DNA of 64,000 bases from Sphagnum compactum (lineage: Eukaryota; Bryophyta; Sphagnopsida; Sphagnales), in assembly GCA_965153455.1 (NCBI GenBank), contig OZ234494.1, positions 25,039,354 through 25,103,353 on the forward strand, in the 5' to 3' direction. The notes beneath the pieces are model-generated. The model did not search any database, was not told the origin of the DNA, and saw only the letters and a list, made by a program, of their open reading frames with translations. Positions 12,755 through 23,873 of the stretch are shown piece after piece. The position numbers and the translations under genes are program-made. The first letter of the stretch is position 1; every line of letters starts with the position of its first letter.

Positions 12755-13395
12755 TAAAAACATGTCTGCAATGAGTGACAAACATTCAGCCAGCTTAATT
12801 ATAGAAGCAACTTTTACCATCTTCTCTATTACTCTGAAATAGATGTCACTCTGCCAAAGATCTTTTGGCATACTGACATGTTTCTGGACTAGGGATCCTC
12901 ATGAGCTGACCTTTTGAGGCTCCTTAGGCTCGGCTGTTGTTCCTACAGGTACCAGCTGCCACGGCGATATGGTTTGCATCCACGACCCGTTTTGTCCATA
13001 AGTGTTATTGTCCACCTTTTTGTCCTCTACCAGCTGCCACTTTAACCCAGGTAGTGGCAGCCATGTAGGCCCCCCAGGTCCGAAAGTGAAAACCTGGACA
13101 CATAAAACACGTCTGCAATGAGTGACAAACATTCAGCCAGCTTAATTATAGAAGCACCTTTTATCATCTTCTCTATTACTCTGAAATAGATGTCACTCTG
13201 CCAAAGATCTTTTGGCATACTGACATGTTTCTGGACTAGGGATCCTCATGAGCTGACCTTTTGAGGCTCCTTAGGCTTGGCTGTTGTTCCTACAGGTACC
13301 AGCTGCCACCGCGACATGGGCATCCACGACACGTTTTGTCCATAAGCGTTATTGTCCGCCTTTTTGTCCTCTACCAGCTGCCACCCTCTTCCAAC
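12680..13395 (-). repeat. 346-bp tandem duplication carrying an exon (2+ copies)
   Basis: The text ttttgtcctctaccagctgccac occurs at about 12668, 13018 and 13360, and gtctgcaatgagtgacaaac at about 12764 and 13110. The spacing is about 346 bp. Each unit carries a minus-strand exon: a GPGG...WLP motif, then WQLVEDKK, then PWQLVPVGTTAEPKEPQK before gtcagc. The third unit is partial. The copies differ by small substitutions and indels, so the array is fairly young. It sits inside the minus-strand locus. Confidence 0.85.
12917..13093 (-). CDS. Duplicated linker exon
   Basis: The acceptor ttatgtgtccag leads into VFTFGPGGPTWLPLPG, WQLVEDKKVDNN, then TISPWQLVPVGTTAEPKEP, and the exon closes at CTCAAAAG/gtcagc. 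It is the second copy of the exon at 12525-12754 but lacks the Lys-rich 24-residue repeats. A third, partial copy (WQLVEDKKADNNAYGQ ... WQLVPVGTTAKPKEPQK) lies at about 13260-13390. The open frame is preserved in all copies, which supports coding. Function unknown. Confidence 0.45.
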
Positions 13396-13399
13396 AAGC

Positions 13400-14284
13400 A
13401 ATCAACAATGTTGCACCTGCTAGAAATCTGACTATGTTCCTGAAACCAGACTGGAAAAGATGATCGGCATTCTACCACTTGATGCAATGCCGTGAACCCA
13501 TCAATGGTTGTTGCAAACATTTTCACTGATTTGATTCGAATCAGCCTCCTGATTTATCCCTTCATTGCCAACCCTTGCATGGAAAAGTAGTGGGGTTTGA
13601 CCAATCTTGTCAGGGGCATTCCAATCTATATCCTGCCTTTTGGACAGCAACATCTCGTTCACACATTCATCCCACTGTGTATGCAGAGCCCTCTGACCCA
13701 GGATATCAGCCGCATTCACATTGACTCTGTGATCTGCTAACAGACCTGTACAACACTCGTGTGCTTTGATTGAAATGCCTGAAGCACAGGCGTACGACAA
13801 TGCCATGTATCTTCACAGCAGTTCACATCCACACCCAGCTGAGCTAGCACTTCACTAACCTTTGCAGCATTGCCCAATTGCACTGCTTCAATGAGATCCA
13901 AACTCACCGGCTGCAAATTTTTTTTATCCACTGAAGTAGCCTTTGCTTGCCGGTCAACCTTCTTCAATTTCTTCAGCACTAGAGATGGGTCAGCTTCCCC
14001 AAATACAGCAACTTGTGATGCCCGTCTGTCTACCTTGACCTCTGTAACACCTGTACAAGAACTAAAATGAGTTTGCATATTTGCAGCAGAATATGGGTCA
14101 ACATTTCATGTCCACAACACCTGCAAAATAATTAAATTAGTGTGCACTTGCAACAGAATATGGCTTAATGTGCAGATGCAGGGCTGGGTTGCGGATCACC
14201 CTCACCATGAACATCAAGAACTTCTTCTTTGACTTTATCTTCGCACCTTCCACAACACATCTTAACCTTAAAGTGCATTTGTGG
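13400..14284 (-). CDS. HMA domain plus ankyrin repeats, frame broken
   Basis: Exon 14206-14284 (acceptor cttgcttgcag, donor CATG/gtgagg) encodes MHFKVKMCCGRCEDKVKEEV, the first half of a heavy-metal-associated domain with the metal-binding CxxC pair. A 155-bp intron follows. The next exon starts at 14050 and completes the domain: GVTEVKVDRRASQVAVFGEA, then DPSLVLKKLKKVDRQAK. The split Gly codon joins in phase. Downstream the frame runs into ankyrin-like text (DLIEAVQLGNAAKVSEVLAQ; VNVNAADILGQRALH; DIDWNAPDKIGQTPLL; IDGFTALHQVVE ... NIVDCLLEEG). Near 13740 and 13505 the frame shifts by one base, and no intron can explain the first shift. HMA proteins bind metal ions such as copper; fusion with ankyrin repeats is unusual. 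This may be a decaying gene or contain sequence errors. Confidence 0.6.
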
Positions 14285-15432
14285 CTGCAAGCAAGCACAA
14301 CAAACTGTAGATCAGGCTTCGACACAACTGTGGGTTCATCCACAACCTCAGTGCAGAGGTTACCTCAGCTAGGATATCAGAGTAAACCAAGCCTTGAAGC
14401 CTGGTATAATATGACCATCCAGCTGCAAAATAACTAGGCATGGGTATTCAAGCCATGCTGCAACAATAGCAAGGCCTTCACACCATGAATGACACACTTC
14501 CTCTCATTGGGGTTATCTAAAGCAAGAACGACCTTTCTTGCACAATTTTGTATTACACTCTCTCCATTGTGGTACTAAGTGCACAGCCAGAACAAGACAT
14601 CACAACCAAAACAAATCAAGAACTAAAGTAAAAACATCATCGCAAACAAAGCAGTGGACAAGGGCATGACACCAGTAATTGTTCGAAAAAGAGGTCTGAT
14701 AAATCCAGATGATGTCCCAAGAAAACACATAGGAGTTGAACTGTATAGACTATGTTGAAGGCTACTTACTTGATATGCATAAAATATATGTTCGTTTGTC
14801 GGAACATGTGGACAAAAATCCCCAGGATAATAACTCACAAAATCAGGGGGATAATGATGGCCCGTTGCTATTGACCATGAAGGATGACATAATGGACAAG
14901 GTTTCGGGGCCAGTGCCAAACTCACCGGCTGCAAATTTTTTTTATCCACTGAAGTAGCCTTTGCTTGCCGGTCAACCTTCTTCAATTTCTTCAGCACTAG
15001 AGATGGGTCAGCTTCCCCAAATACAGCAACTTGTGAAGCCCGTCTGTCTACCTTGACCTCTGTAACACCTGTACAAGAACTAAAATGAGTTTGCATATTT
15101 GCAGCAGAATATGGGTCAACATTTCATGTCCACAACACCTGCAAAATAATTAAATTAGTGTGCACTTGCAACAGAATATGGCTTAATGTGCAGATGCAGG
15201 GCTGGGTTGCGGATCACCCTCACCATGAACATCAAGAACTTCTTCTTGGACTTCATCTTCGCACTTTTCACAACACATCTTCACCTTAAAGACCATTTGT
15301 GGCTACAACCAAGCACAACAAACTGTAGATCAGGCTTCAACACAATGGTGAGTTGATCCACCACCTCAGGGCAAAGGTTATCTCAGCTAGCATACCAGAG
15401 AAAACCTAATATAACCATCCAGCTGAAAAACC
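13900..15432 (-). repeat. Direct duplication of the HMA exons, about 1.02 kb apart
   Basis: 13900-14437 and 14919-15432 are close copies: both HMA exons, the intron, and upstream intronic text ending in ataaccatccagctg. The 3' breakpoint lies just after the HMA domain, at the phrase aactcaccggctgcaaattt, so the second copy lacks the ankyrin part. Both copies keep intact splice sites. Confidence 0.9.
14919..15302 (-). CDS. Second HMA domain copy, truncated
   Basis: Exon 15224-15302 (79 nt, the same length as in copy 1) encodes PQMVFKVKMCCEKCEDEVQE with the CxxC metal site. Exon 2 starts at 15068 and gives GVTEVKVDRRASQVAVFGEA, then DPSLVLKKLKKVDRQAK. After the duplication breakpoint the frame runs into unrelated sequence. 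Acceptor, donor and phase match copy 1. Two HMA modules in one transcript would be possible if exon pairs are joined in series; otherwise this is a separate truncated copy. The upstream start exon was not found. Confidence 0.6.
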
Positions 15433-16200
15433 ATATGTATAGATCTACACATGCACATTTGAATGTGTACAGATCCTGTGTGCCATGTTCACCACCAAGA
15501 GCTGCATTTACTATATACTTTTGTTCATGAAGTTGACTCTCTCATGTGAAGTCTCACAACATACTTATCACAGCATGTTGCATCTAATATCTTCTGAGGC
15601 CAAGCCTCAGAATCAAGCCTCCATATCTTGTTACACTCAGCCAATTTCAATGTCCAGGATTTGTAATGAAGCCTGGCAAAGATAGTCACTTAATCAGTTA
15701 GAGACTTGTCCATGTATTTTGCTGACTCACAAGACCCACTCCCAAGCATGGTGATGAAGGTGAGGAGGGCTGACCTCTTTGAGGCTCTGTTGCAAAATTG
15801 ATGGAAGGCTCCTGGATGATGAAGCTCCACAGTTTGGCTCCAGCTTGAAGGGTTCATTCATTTCATGGGCTGCCCTGAACATTTGATGAAGTGGCTCCTA
15901 CATCAGAAACTAGATGCATGCAAGGATCTCTGCAGCAAATCTTCAATTCCAGCTCTATAACAGTTTACAAAGCAGGGACTATGGATGACAAGACCACAAA
16001 CAGTGTATGTCAGCTGAGCCCTCTTCCTCTTCAATGGTCACACAGACGTAGGTGCAATCAACTATGACTGTGAAATCAAATAGAAAATTCCAAGATTGGG
16101 CTTGAGATATAAGATTATCCAAAAGACTTCAAGCATCATGATCTGTATTTTAAAGTGCTGGTATGTGGAAGTAATATCATACTGTAGTTAGACACTGAAA
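15433..16200. other. Probable intronic or intergenic DNA
   Basis: No open frame with a recognisable motif on either strand. It lies between minus-strand exon candidates and may be intron. Confidence 0.35.
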
Positions 16201-16202
16201 GT

Positions 16203-16634
16203 TCAAAAATACCTTTTTGTGTCTCCATGTGTTCCATGGTACAAGTCGTTGTCTTTCAAAGACATCAACTCTTGGCATATTGCCCCTCCTTGTGTAACCA
16301 AAGGTTTGAAATCCAATGAGTCTAGCACGGGAAATGTCTCTGTTCCACTGTACTTGTCTTCCAAATGCATCTCCAACTGTTGGCCAGGAAGGGTATGGTC
16401 TGTGCTCCATTGTGTATCAAATGATCTGCTGTCTAACCTTTCTTTGCCACTGGCCCATCTTGTGGTGCCTTTACTTGACTCAAGCTCTTTCCCACGGCCA
16501 CTGGCGCATCTTGTGGTGCCTTCACTTGACTCAAGCTCTTTCCCATGGCCACTGGCCCATCTTGTGGTGCCTTCACTCACAGAACTAACCTTTCCACGAG
16601 CCTCTAGATGTTCATGAAATGGATCTCTGACCTG
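16203..16634 (-). CDS. Exon candidate with three TTRWASG-type repeats
   Basis: The frame is open from the acceptor cccatacag (about 16634) to 16203. It holds three tandem copies of a 17-residue unit, GTTRWASGHGKELESSE, encoded by about 51-bp DNA repeats at 16440-16600. A polar tail follows (DNDLYHGTHGDTKRYF). The core xTTKWASG is shared with the neighbouring exon at 17.0-17.25 kb, which supports coding on this strand. I do not recognise the family. The cDNA may extend into the HMA exons downstream. Confidence 0.4.
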   Translation of the reverse strand, partial: QVRDPFHEHLEARGKVSSVSEGTTRWASGHGKELESSEGTTRCASGRGKELESSKGTTRWASGKERLDSRSFDTQWSTDHTLPGQQLEMHLEDKYSGTETFPVLDSLDFKPLVTQGGAICQELMSLKDNDLYHGTHGDTKRYF

Positions 16635-16997
16635 TATGGGTAACTTCTTGAAAAAGTTCATGAAACATCATAAAACACATGTCAGTCTCTTGCAGAAATA
16701 TGCTAAAGTAAGAATCCAGGACTTGGAACAATCACTACTGTACAAAATGTGAGATTGATCAATAATTATGGACCTCATACACTTGCAGACTTCAGAGTTA
16801 GTGAAAACAGCGTGAATTGACAAATAGTGCCTTACTGACCTCACAACTCTTGGTCTACTTAGTTTCTGAGTTGGAAACCTTGAGAACACATCTCATTCAT
16901 CGATGTGTCGTCTGTGAAACAATGAACAGCAGAACTAACATGACCATGGATGCATGGTATTCTCTTCATCCCTGGGAGAATAGTACTACCTCACTGA

Positions 16998-17246
16998 CCA
17001 CATCTTGAATATTTAATACTGCCATGCTTGATTGAAGTCGAATACACTTGATCTCATTTTGATCAGCAGTACTGTCACTTGACTGAGGCTCATTCTGATC
17101 ACCACTAGCCCATTTTGTTGTGGCTCTATATGTAGAACTTTCTTGTCCACCACCCTGTCCACCACCCTGACCACCCAGTCCACCACCCAAATCTTCCCAA
17201 CCATGGTGTCCACCATCTCCGGGTGCACACCGGAGGTACCACCTCT
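16998..17246 (-). CDS. Gly-rich exon paralogous to 16.2-16.6 kb exon
   Basis: The acceptor ttttgatgcag precedes WYLRCAPGDGGHHGWEDLGG, a GGQGGGQGGGQ run, then TYRATTKWASGDQNEPQSSD. The exon ends near a donor TCA/gtgagg. The shared TTxWASG core links it to the exon at 16203-16634. The alternative frame rich in WW and VVD is a shadow of the GGT repeat. Function unknown. Confidence 0.35.
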
Positions 17247-17639
17247 GCATCAAAATGATCATGAAACATCATACAAATCATGTCAGCCTCTTGCAGGTTG
17301 CTAAACTGAAATCCACAGCTTGGGACAGTCACTACTCAAGAAAGTATTAGAAAACAGCACAAAATGTCTGTATGATCCTTTGGTAATCAGGGGCTTTGTG
17401 CACTGGCTGCCTCAACAAATAGTGCCTTAGTATCCCAGATATTGTTGAGTTGGAAACCTTGAGTACATCTTGTTCCTAATGTCTCATTTGTGAGACAGTG
17501 GAGAGATAGAATCAATGTCAACATTGCAGCATGAGCACTCCAGAGGGATGAAGGTCTTTACCCTAAATTAGTTGATAGGACTGATAGATGTTCTAGGTCT
17601 GAGAGAATTGATAAGCACTACTACCTTAGGGTAATTAGG

Positions 17640-20560
17640 CATTATGTCGTTAGAGAAGCTTCACGTTGACCGTCTTGCAATCTGCCAAACAAGAGCCCTG
17701 CGGGAATGAACACAAAACAATAGAGCTTCTATCAGCACAGATCGTGTTACATTCTTCATGAATGCAATGTCATAAAAACTTGCTCTGGAGTGTGATCCGC
17801 AATTAAAGTTTAGGTATTATGTGCTTCCACGTTCGCCCACACCCTATCTGTAACTGTTGAATGTCCATAGCAGCCAGAATACAAGCTGCTGCTACTTTTG
17901 TCCCCAATTTGTATCGTGACTTATTTATCCAAGTTGAAATTCCAATCTTCCTTCAAAGCCCCCAACACTACGCAAATGTAAGTTACGACGAGCATCTGGA
18001 GGGGGAATACCAGGTGCGTCGAAGCAACGGCAACGTATTTCATGAAAAGGAGAAGATCGTCTAGTGCACTGAAAACAAGTCTGACGGAAGTAAAGTTGTG
18101 AAGTCAAACGCTCAATCTCCAATCGCAACACCAGTTCACAATCCCATAGCTGTCTTCTTTAGGCGACAAATTCCTGTCAGCCGACGCACAGATCCAACAA
18201 AAGCAGCGTCACAGCATGCAAACCAATTCTGGGCTGTACTGGTCAAAGCAACGAACTGCAATCCCCCTCTACTGCAACTCTGAAGAGTGGAATTTGGTCA
18301 TCTCTGGCCACACTCTTAACACACTGGTCGGACTTGAGCCGACGGTCAAAACTCAAAACTCTCTAGTACAGGTAATCCGTTGCAAGCTAGGACTGTAAAA
18401 ATCTTGGAAGGCTACAAAATACAACTGAGGAACCCATCTAATCTGCAAATATACGAAGACCAAGAAAGCATGCACATAGCAAGAGAAATTTGCTTCTTGG
18501 TTGGAACTTTGGGCGGGGTCGTTTCTTCTGGCGGGGTGAGCAAGTCTCTTCAGGTAGGGACTTTCGAAAGGCCACACTTTTCGTGCATAAAAGTCTTACC
18601 GATTTTGTTCGACTGTCTGACTCTACAATTGTAATAGTTTCATATCTTAAATGTATCATAACTGTCGTGGTATAGTCCACTTGTTTGCCAAGGTTCAGGG
18701 TCCATACTCCATATGGAGCTAAGTTATTGCGGCATCGCCGCTGCAACCCAGGCTGAACGGCGGGTTTTCCTGGCCATTTTTTGCAACAGACAGTCGGCCG
18801 CGACCCGGGACCGTGGCGCATTCTCGGTTCTCTTGGCGCAGGAGGGTTTGCCCAAACCATCTCTCTCTTACCGACAAAACGGTGTTGAGTGGATACGGCT
18901 TGAGTGACCCAGCACCCACCAGTGCACCATCCCATAAATCCCGTTCTGGGATTTCATGGACGGGATGAAACTGTCCCCAAGGGGGCAGTTTACTGCTTGT
19001 AGCAATGGGAGAACCTTCCTGCAACATGCTTGGACTCTTGGCTAACAATCTGGACATTATATGATTTGTAAAATCTGTATTTCTCAGTTAACCTAGCTCT
19101 GAAAAAGGTGGCAGGCCTGGCTTTCTTCCATACAACTTTTGCAATTGCCACCAACTCAATCATTTGGTCGCCCTACCAATATTTTAACAGAAAGTAGCAG
19201 CCAAACTATGCTTGGCCTCACCCTTCCGCCTTACCCTTCCCCATATTTGAACAGATTGCGGCTTGGTGGCAGTTCCTCTAAAACAGAGTATTGAGCTTAA
19301 AGCTTTACTAGGTAGTTCAAAATGTCATACTTTAAGATCATGTAAACACTTGAGACTTCTACTGAGCGTGAAGACACCCTTCACAATGATATCCCAAAGG
19401 GAAAATTCCCTGACCTCCTGAAGGCAAACAATTGTCCACTCCAGCAAAATCAATTTAGAAACAAATGTTTAAACAGGGTTTTGGTTCATATTCAAGACAG
19501 CAATCACCTTCCATCCAGCAAATGCAAACTCTATATTTTGAAATGGCCAAACAGTGTTGTCTTGAAAAAAAGAGATGTTTTACATCTGACTGAGAGAACT
19601 GATACCTGCCTAGAGTGTAACATATCAGCCATTATGCCTCCAGAGAAGCTTCAGGTTGGCAGGATTAAAAATCTGCCAAACCACAGCTTCCATCCGCACA
19701 GATTGTTTTATATCCTTCATGAATGCAATATCATAGAAACCTGCTCGGATAAGCTACTGCAGTTTAGGTACTACGTGCAGCCGTGTTTTACCCTACAACC
19801 TATGGCTCTTGACTGTTCATAGACTGTTGAATATTGACAGCGGCACGCAAGCTGCTTCTACTTTCGTCCCCTACTTGTATCGTGAGTTTTGTATCCAAGT
19901 TGAAATTGCAATCTTCAAAGGAGAAGGAGAAGAGACGCACCGTCTGGTACTCAAAACCAGTGAAACGGAAGACTTAAAGTTGTGCAGTCAAACGCCCAAG
20001 CTCCAAGTACAACACCAGTTCACAATCAAGCATCTATAGCTATCTTCTTCACGAGCACATACAGTCAGCCGACGCCCAGATCCAACAAAAGAAGTGGATC
20101 ACACCATACAATTGAATTTCGAGCTACTAGTCAACGTACCGAACTGCAATCCCTGCTACTGCATCTGAGAAGAGTGGAACTTAGCCATCTCTGGCCACAG
20201 GTTGACACAGTGATCGGCCTTGAGCCGTCGGTCAAAACTCAATTTTCGTTCTGTTCGTTGTAAGCTAATAGTGCAGAATCTGGGAGACGTCTAAAAGACA
20301 ACACAAGAACCCATCCGATATCCAAAAATACCGAGGCAAGTAAGCATGCACATTGCAAAACTGATTTGCGTGTTGGGTTTTTTTGGGGGCGTGGGGGGGG
20401 GGGGTGGCGAGGGGGCTGGAGAGAGAAGAGCCCATCTGATCTACGAAAGTACTAAGACAAGAAAGCTTGCCTTTAAATTTATTTTTAATGTCGTGTGTGG
20501 TATCGTCTACTCGTTTACCGGGGTCCACACGGAGCTAAGTTGCTGCGGCCTGGCGGAAAG
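17640..20560. repeat. Direct duplication of leader-like DNA, about 2 kb apart
   Basis: 17650-18730 and 19640-20545 share long stretches: agagaagcttca(c/g)gttg; caagctgct...actttcgtcc; gacttgagccg(a/t)cggtcaaaactcaa; and ccacacggagctaagtt. They are GC-richer than the surroundings and carry no consistent open frame. They lie upstream of the minus-strand locus, so promoter or leader DNA is a reasonable guess. A weaker third match lies near 31190. Confidence 0.7.
18715..19010. other. GC-rich patch
   Basis: This 300-bp patch is much richer in G+C and CpG than its neighbours (gcggcatcgccgctgcaa, cggccgcgacccgggaccg). Overlapping frames on both strands show no family resemblance. A short related piece follows the second leader copy at 20536-20600. 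It could be a CpG-rich promoter or foreign DNA. Confidence 0.4.
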
Positions 20561-20611
20561 AATGGGTTTTCCGGGTCATAGCAATGGAACACCGACAGGG
20601 CAATACATTTC

Positions 20612-20923
20612 ATTAGCCCGGGACAGATTTTTCTTCGAACCTGCAATTTCAAAGACCCCTAGCATGTTCTTGATCTCAAAAGGAACCTTCAGTCCCTATT
20701 CTAAATTGTTTTTTTAGAACCTCGGTCCAGTCTTCAGTCTGATTCTTTACATTTTAAAAAGTTTTGGTTTCAGATATTTTCACAAAATTTTTAAGTCTAT
20801 CAGAATATGCATAGCACCAAGAAATAGGTAGTCCATTAGCCCAGGCCAGATTTTTTTTGGAACCTGTAGTTTCAAAGCCCTTAGCATGTTCTTATTTCAA
20901 AAGGAACCTTTGGTCTCACTCTG
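20612..20923. repeat. Diverged direct repeat, about 90 bp, 224 bp apart
   Basis: The phrase attagccc(g/a)gg(a/c)cagatttttt...ttagcatgttctt..ctcaaaaggaacctt occurs at 20612 and 20836. No gene is seen here. Confidence 0.65.
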
Positions 20924-22840
20924 ATTTGGCTCCAATGGTGGTTTCAAGCAAACTTAATACCTCTATTTTGGCAACCCTTGAACTTGACCTTTTTATGTGA
21001 CTTGAATGTGCTCAAACTCAAGAACATGTCAAAATTCAAGAACCCTTAAACCTTTTGAAGTTGGGTGTATTTGTTATAATTCTTGAAGTTATAGAAATAT
21101 TTCAGTGCTTTCACACCCAATTTTAAGTTTTTGATTCCAAGTGCCTTGAAACTAAGTGTGAAAACACTTGAATGCAAAATCAAAAATCTAGTGCTCTGCA
21201 TAAAAAAACTTTGTCCTTGGGGATTTGGAATTTTAGGTTTCAAAGGGAAAAAAAGAAAAGAAGCCTAGTGCTAAAAAATCTACCCTGAGATGATGAAATA
21301 TTCCTTGGGGGAAGCGGTATTGTAAATGGCCTTTTGTTGTTCCATACTATCTTTGTAACAACTCATTTGTGCCCTAGTGTGTGCTTATGTTTCTAAGCCA
21401 TATTTCTTTTATTGGCAAACCCATGTTGAATGGATATTGTAGTACCTTAATACATTTGACACGAATTATTTTATTTCAATGTTAAAATTTCAGAATTCAA
21501 TGCTGACAAGGAGGTCTAAGTCTCATTCACCTTCAAGTTAAGCTCCTCTGACAATGCAAACTAAAGAAACATTGCCCATTTATGAGATATTTGAATTTTG
21601 AGAATCATTGTTTCTTAATTCCTCTACTGAAATGGCTGATCAATATCTTTATTATCCCAATTTAATTGCTAACTTGAAATTTTTTGGTGAAAATTCCTAA
21701 ATAGATATTCCAAGAATAACTTTGGTTTTTTTTAATTGTTGAAAAAATAATACTCATGTTATGAAAATGAGACTAAGTATATTGTCCACAAGGTGGGGAT
21801 GGCGGGTAGTTTTGTTATTATTTCAAAAAGTCATGGGACCAGTTTCATTTGAATGGGATATTGCACCTTATTGGCAAATAAGAATCAAGAATTTGTGTAA
21901 AAAGACATGCAAAGAAGAACCAAGAAAATGTATCAAATGTATGATGTGTATCAAAATGGATAAAAATGATTTTTCTCATTTATGCTGAAAATAGAAATAA
22001 TTTTATAATGAAGGCTAAAAATAATATTTAATATGCTGATTAATTATTCGTCATTGAGACATTAAATTTATTCAAGTACAAGCAAACCCATCCTTGGTTG
22101 GTATCACTATGAATCATTTCAACAAATTTCAATGAAAGGTGGACCTAATTTAATTTAATATAAATTTTCAATTTTTTAAAATTATGATTTTTACTGTTGA
22201 TTTGCACCACATGAATTTGGTGTTACCCACCTATGTATAAATTATGAAAAATTTGTGAACACTTACATAACTTACATAAGTAAAATATTGTGTTCTTGAA
22301 TTGTTTTTTATAACATGGGTTCTTACGATTTTTGACCCATGATCATTAAGTGTAAAAATAATTGTAAATTTTTAAAAAAAATTATTAACTATAATGACTA
22401 GGGTATGGCCCAAATTGTTGACTTCCTATAAAATGAAAAAATGAAAATGAAAAATCATTCCAAATCTATAGACATTAACACAATGACTTTTAAAGACTTC
22501 CTAATCCTAACCTTCTAAATTTTCTTTTAACCCATTTCATGGCCATGAAAATCTTGTACCCAATTTTCACATTCTTGCATAAAAAACCCTTGTTAGAAAA
22601 TATGCTCCAAATGTTTTGTTCACAATGTGTACACTCTATTCATTTATGCACAATTTGTACATATCTTACTTTAGTAGCCCATAAACCTAGGCCTAGATTT
22701 CTTTCCTCCATCTTTTGTTATTGTCACCAACTCTTAACTATGTGGTTAGTTTATCAAATTATGAATTAAAAATAGCAGCCAAACTGTGTTTCACTTCAAC
22801 CTTCTACTTATAAGTACTTCCTTCAACAGAATAAATGGGT
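20924..22840. other. AT-rich gene-free stretch
   Basis: Only short open frames, the longest 75 codons at 21761-21988 (Cys/Lys-rich end, CKEEPRKCIKCMMCIKMDK) with no recognised family. Nothing else is supported. Confidence 0.4.
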
Positions 22841-23441
22841 TGTTAATTCTTGCATATTAAAGGAGGATGGTGAGGATGATGGAGAGAAATGAACTATTGA
22901 TGAAAATTTCAAGCAAGAAGTGGCATCAATTTGAATTTACATAAGATGCGGCAACCATTTAGAAGTTTAGCCATGGCAAAACATGCATGGGAAGAACATG
23001 GAAAAGAAAAAGAGGCTAGGCTAAAAAATAATAGTTTGCTTGTATAGAACAAGGATAGGAAGGAGTGATGTAGAAAAGAGCGCTTCCACGCTTGCGGTTG
23101 GGTGCTAAAAATCGTGTTTGATGTACATGGATTGTAAAGGTAGTAAAATAGGTGTGTGTGTGAGTGTGTGAAATCTTTGTTGTTTCAAGTTAGTAGGTAA
23201 CAAAGGAGGGCATTGCTGGCTGTTCCCTGTTCACAAGAATCACGAAGTGTTTGCAATAGGGTTGTTTCTGCTGTCACTTAAATGATTTGTGATTTCTTTA
23301 AGAGGCCTTTCTATCTGGGTAACTAGTCTATGAAAGGTGCTAAATTAAGAAGTTCCTTGTGAGCGGGTTCTTCCTTTTTTGTGTTGTAGTTAGATAGTAA
23401 AAATTAAAGAAAGATGAAAAGGGATTAGAGGGTTGTAATAC
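22841..23441 (+). repeat. 5' LTR of the gypsy element
   Basis: It begins TGTTAATTC and ends ttgtaatac. The match to 30354-30937 runs through gaggatg/gaggaca, cttgtatagaac(a/t)aggatagg, gatgtacatggattgtaaaggtagta and gttccttgtgagc. The copies differ at many sites, so the insertion is old. Confidence 0.85.
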
Positions 23442-23460
23442 TTGGTATCAAAACAGAAGT
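23442..23460 (+). other. Primer binding site (initiator Met tRNA type)
   Basis: The sequence ttggtatcaaaacagaag follows the 5' LTR at once. TGGTATCA is the start of the usual plant primer site complementary to the initiator Met tRNA 3' end. Confidence 0.8.
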
Positions 23461-23585
23461 AAGTAAAAACCTTGGATACCCCATCTTTTGCCGGTTTCAA
23501 AACCTTAGCAGTAGTTTTCTTTTCTTTTTTTCTTTTTTATAAAACAAACCACAGTAATAGACCTAACAAAGAACTTGCTAGTAAC

Positions 23586-23660
23586 CCCAAATCTAGTTCA
23601 GTGGTAAAGTGTTTAATGGCAAAGTTGACCAACAAGGGTTTCATTTGCACACTAAGAAAA
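23586..23660 (+). other. tRNA-like relic in retroelement leader
   Basis: tctagttcagtggtaaagtg resembles a tRNA D-arm/A-box. About 30 bases later aacaagggtttcattt resembles a worn T-arm/B-box. The acceptor stem does not pair and the anticodon arm is unclear, so it is not a functional tRNA. It lies about 130 bp after the 5' LTR. Confidence 0.35.
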
Positions 23661-23873
23661 CCTAGCCTCCTATTGGTTTATTTATTTTCTTTTGGTGGTA
23701 GCCCTATCTTGGTTTGAATGAATATGAAGGATCACTATGTCTAGTGATTGGGATAACATAAATTTTTTTGGGGGTTAGATATTGTTTATGAGAACAGGGA
23801 GCCCCAAAGCTTGATCAGAGGTGTTGGCACTTGGGATTGATAATGTTATTCATGACGCCTTAACCTCCATAAT

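Larger units (their letters stand above)
16200..17500 (-). repeat. About 590-bp tandem duplication of an exon unit
   Basis: Text at 16655-16895 (catgaaacatcataaaacacatgtcag ... gagttggaaaccttgag) recurs at 17260-17478 with moderate divergence. Each unit has a minus-strand exon with the TTxWASG motif downstream of it. The duplicates are older than the HMA and linker duplications because they are more diverged. Confidence 0.65.

Noticed and set aside
12416-12757. Plus-strand frames rich in Leu/Phe (LLFLLLFLFRRLL), membrane-like
   Set aside because: They read the complement of the Lys/Glu-rich 72-bp repeats; the minus strand has splice sites and duplicated exons.
14137-14343. 68-codon minus-strand frame over the HMA exon
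   Set aside because: It is out of register with the HMA reading, which is confirmed by the second copy and by the phase at the splice junction.
17013-17228. Frame with repeated VVD/WVV residues
   Set aside because: Out-of-frame reading of the GGT repeat in the Gly-rich exon.
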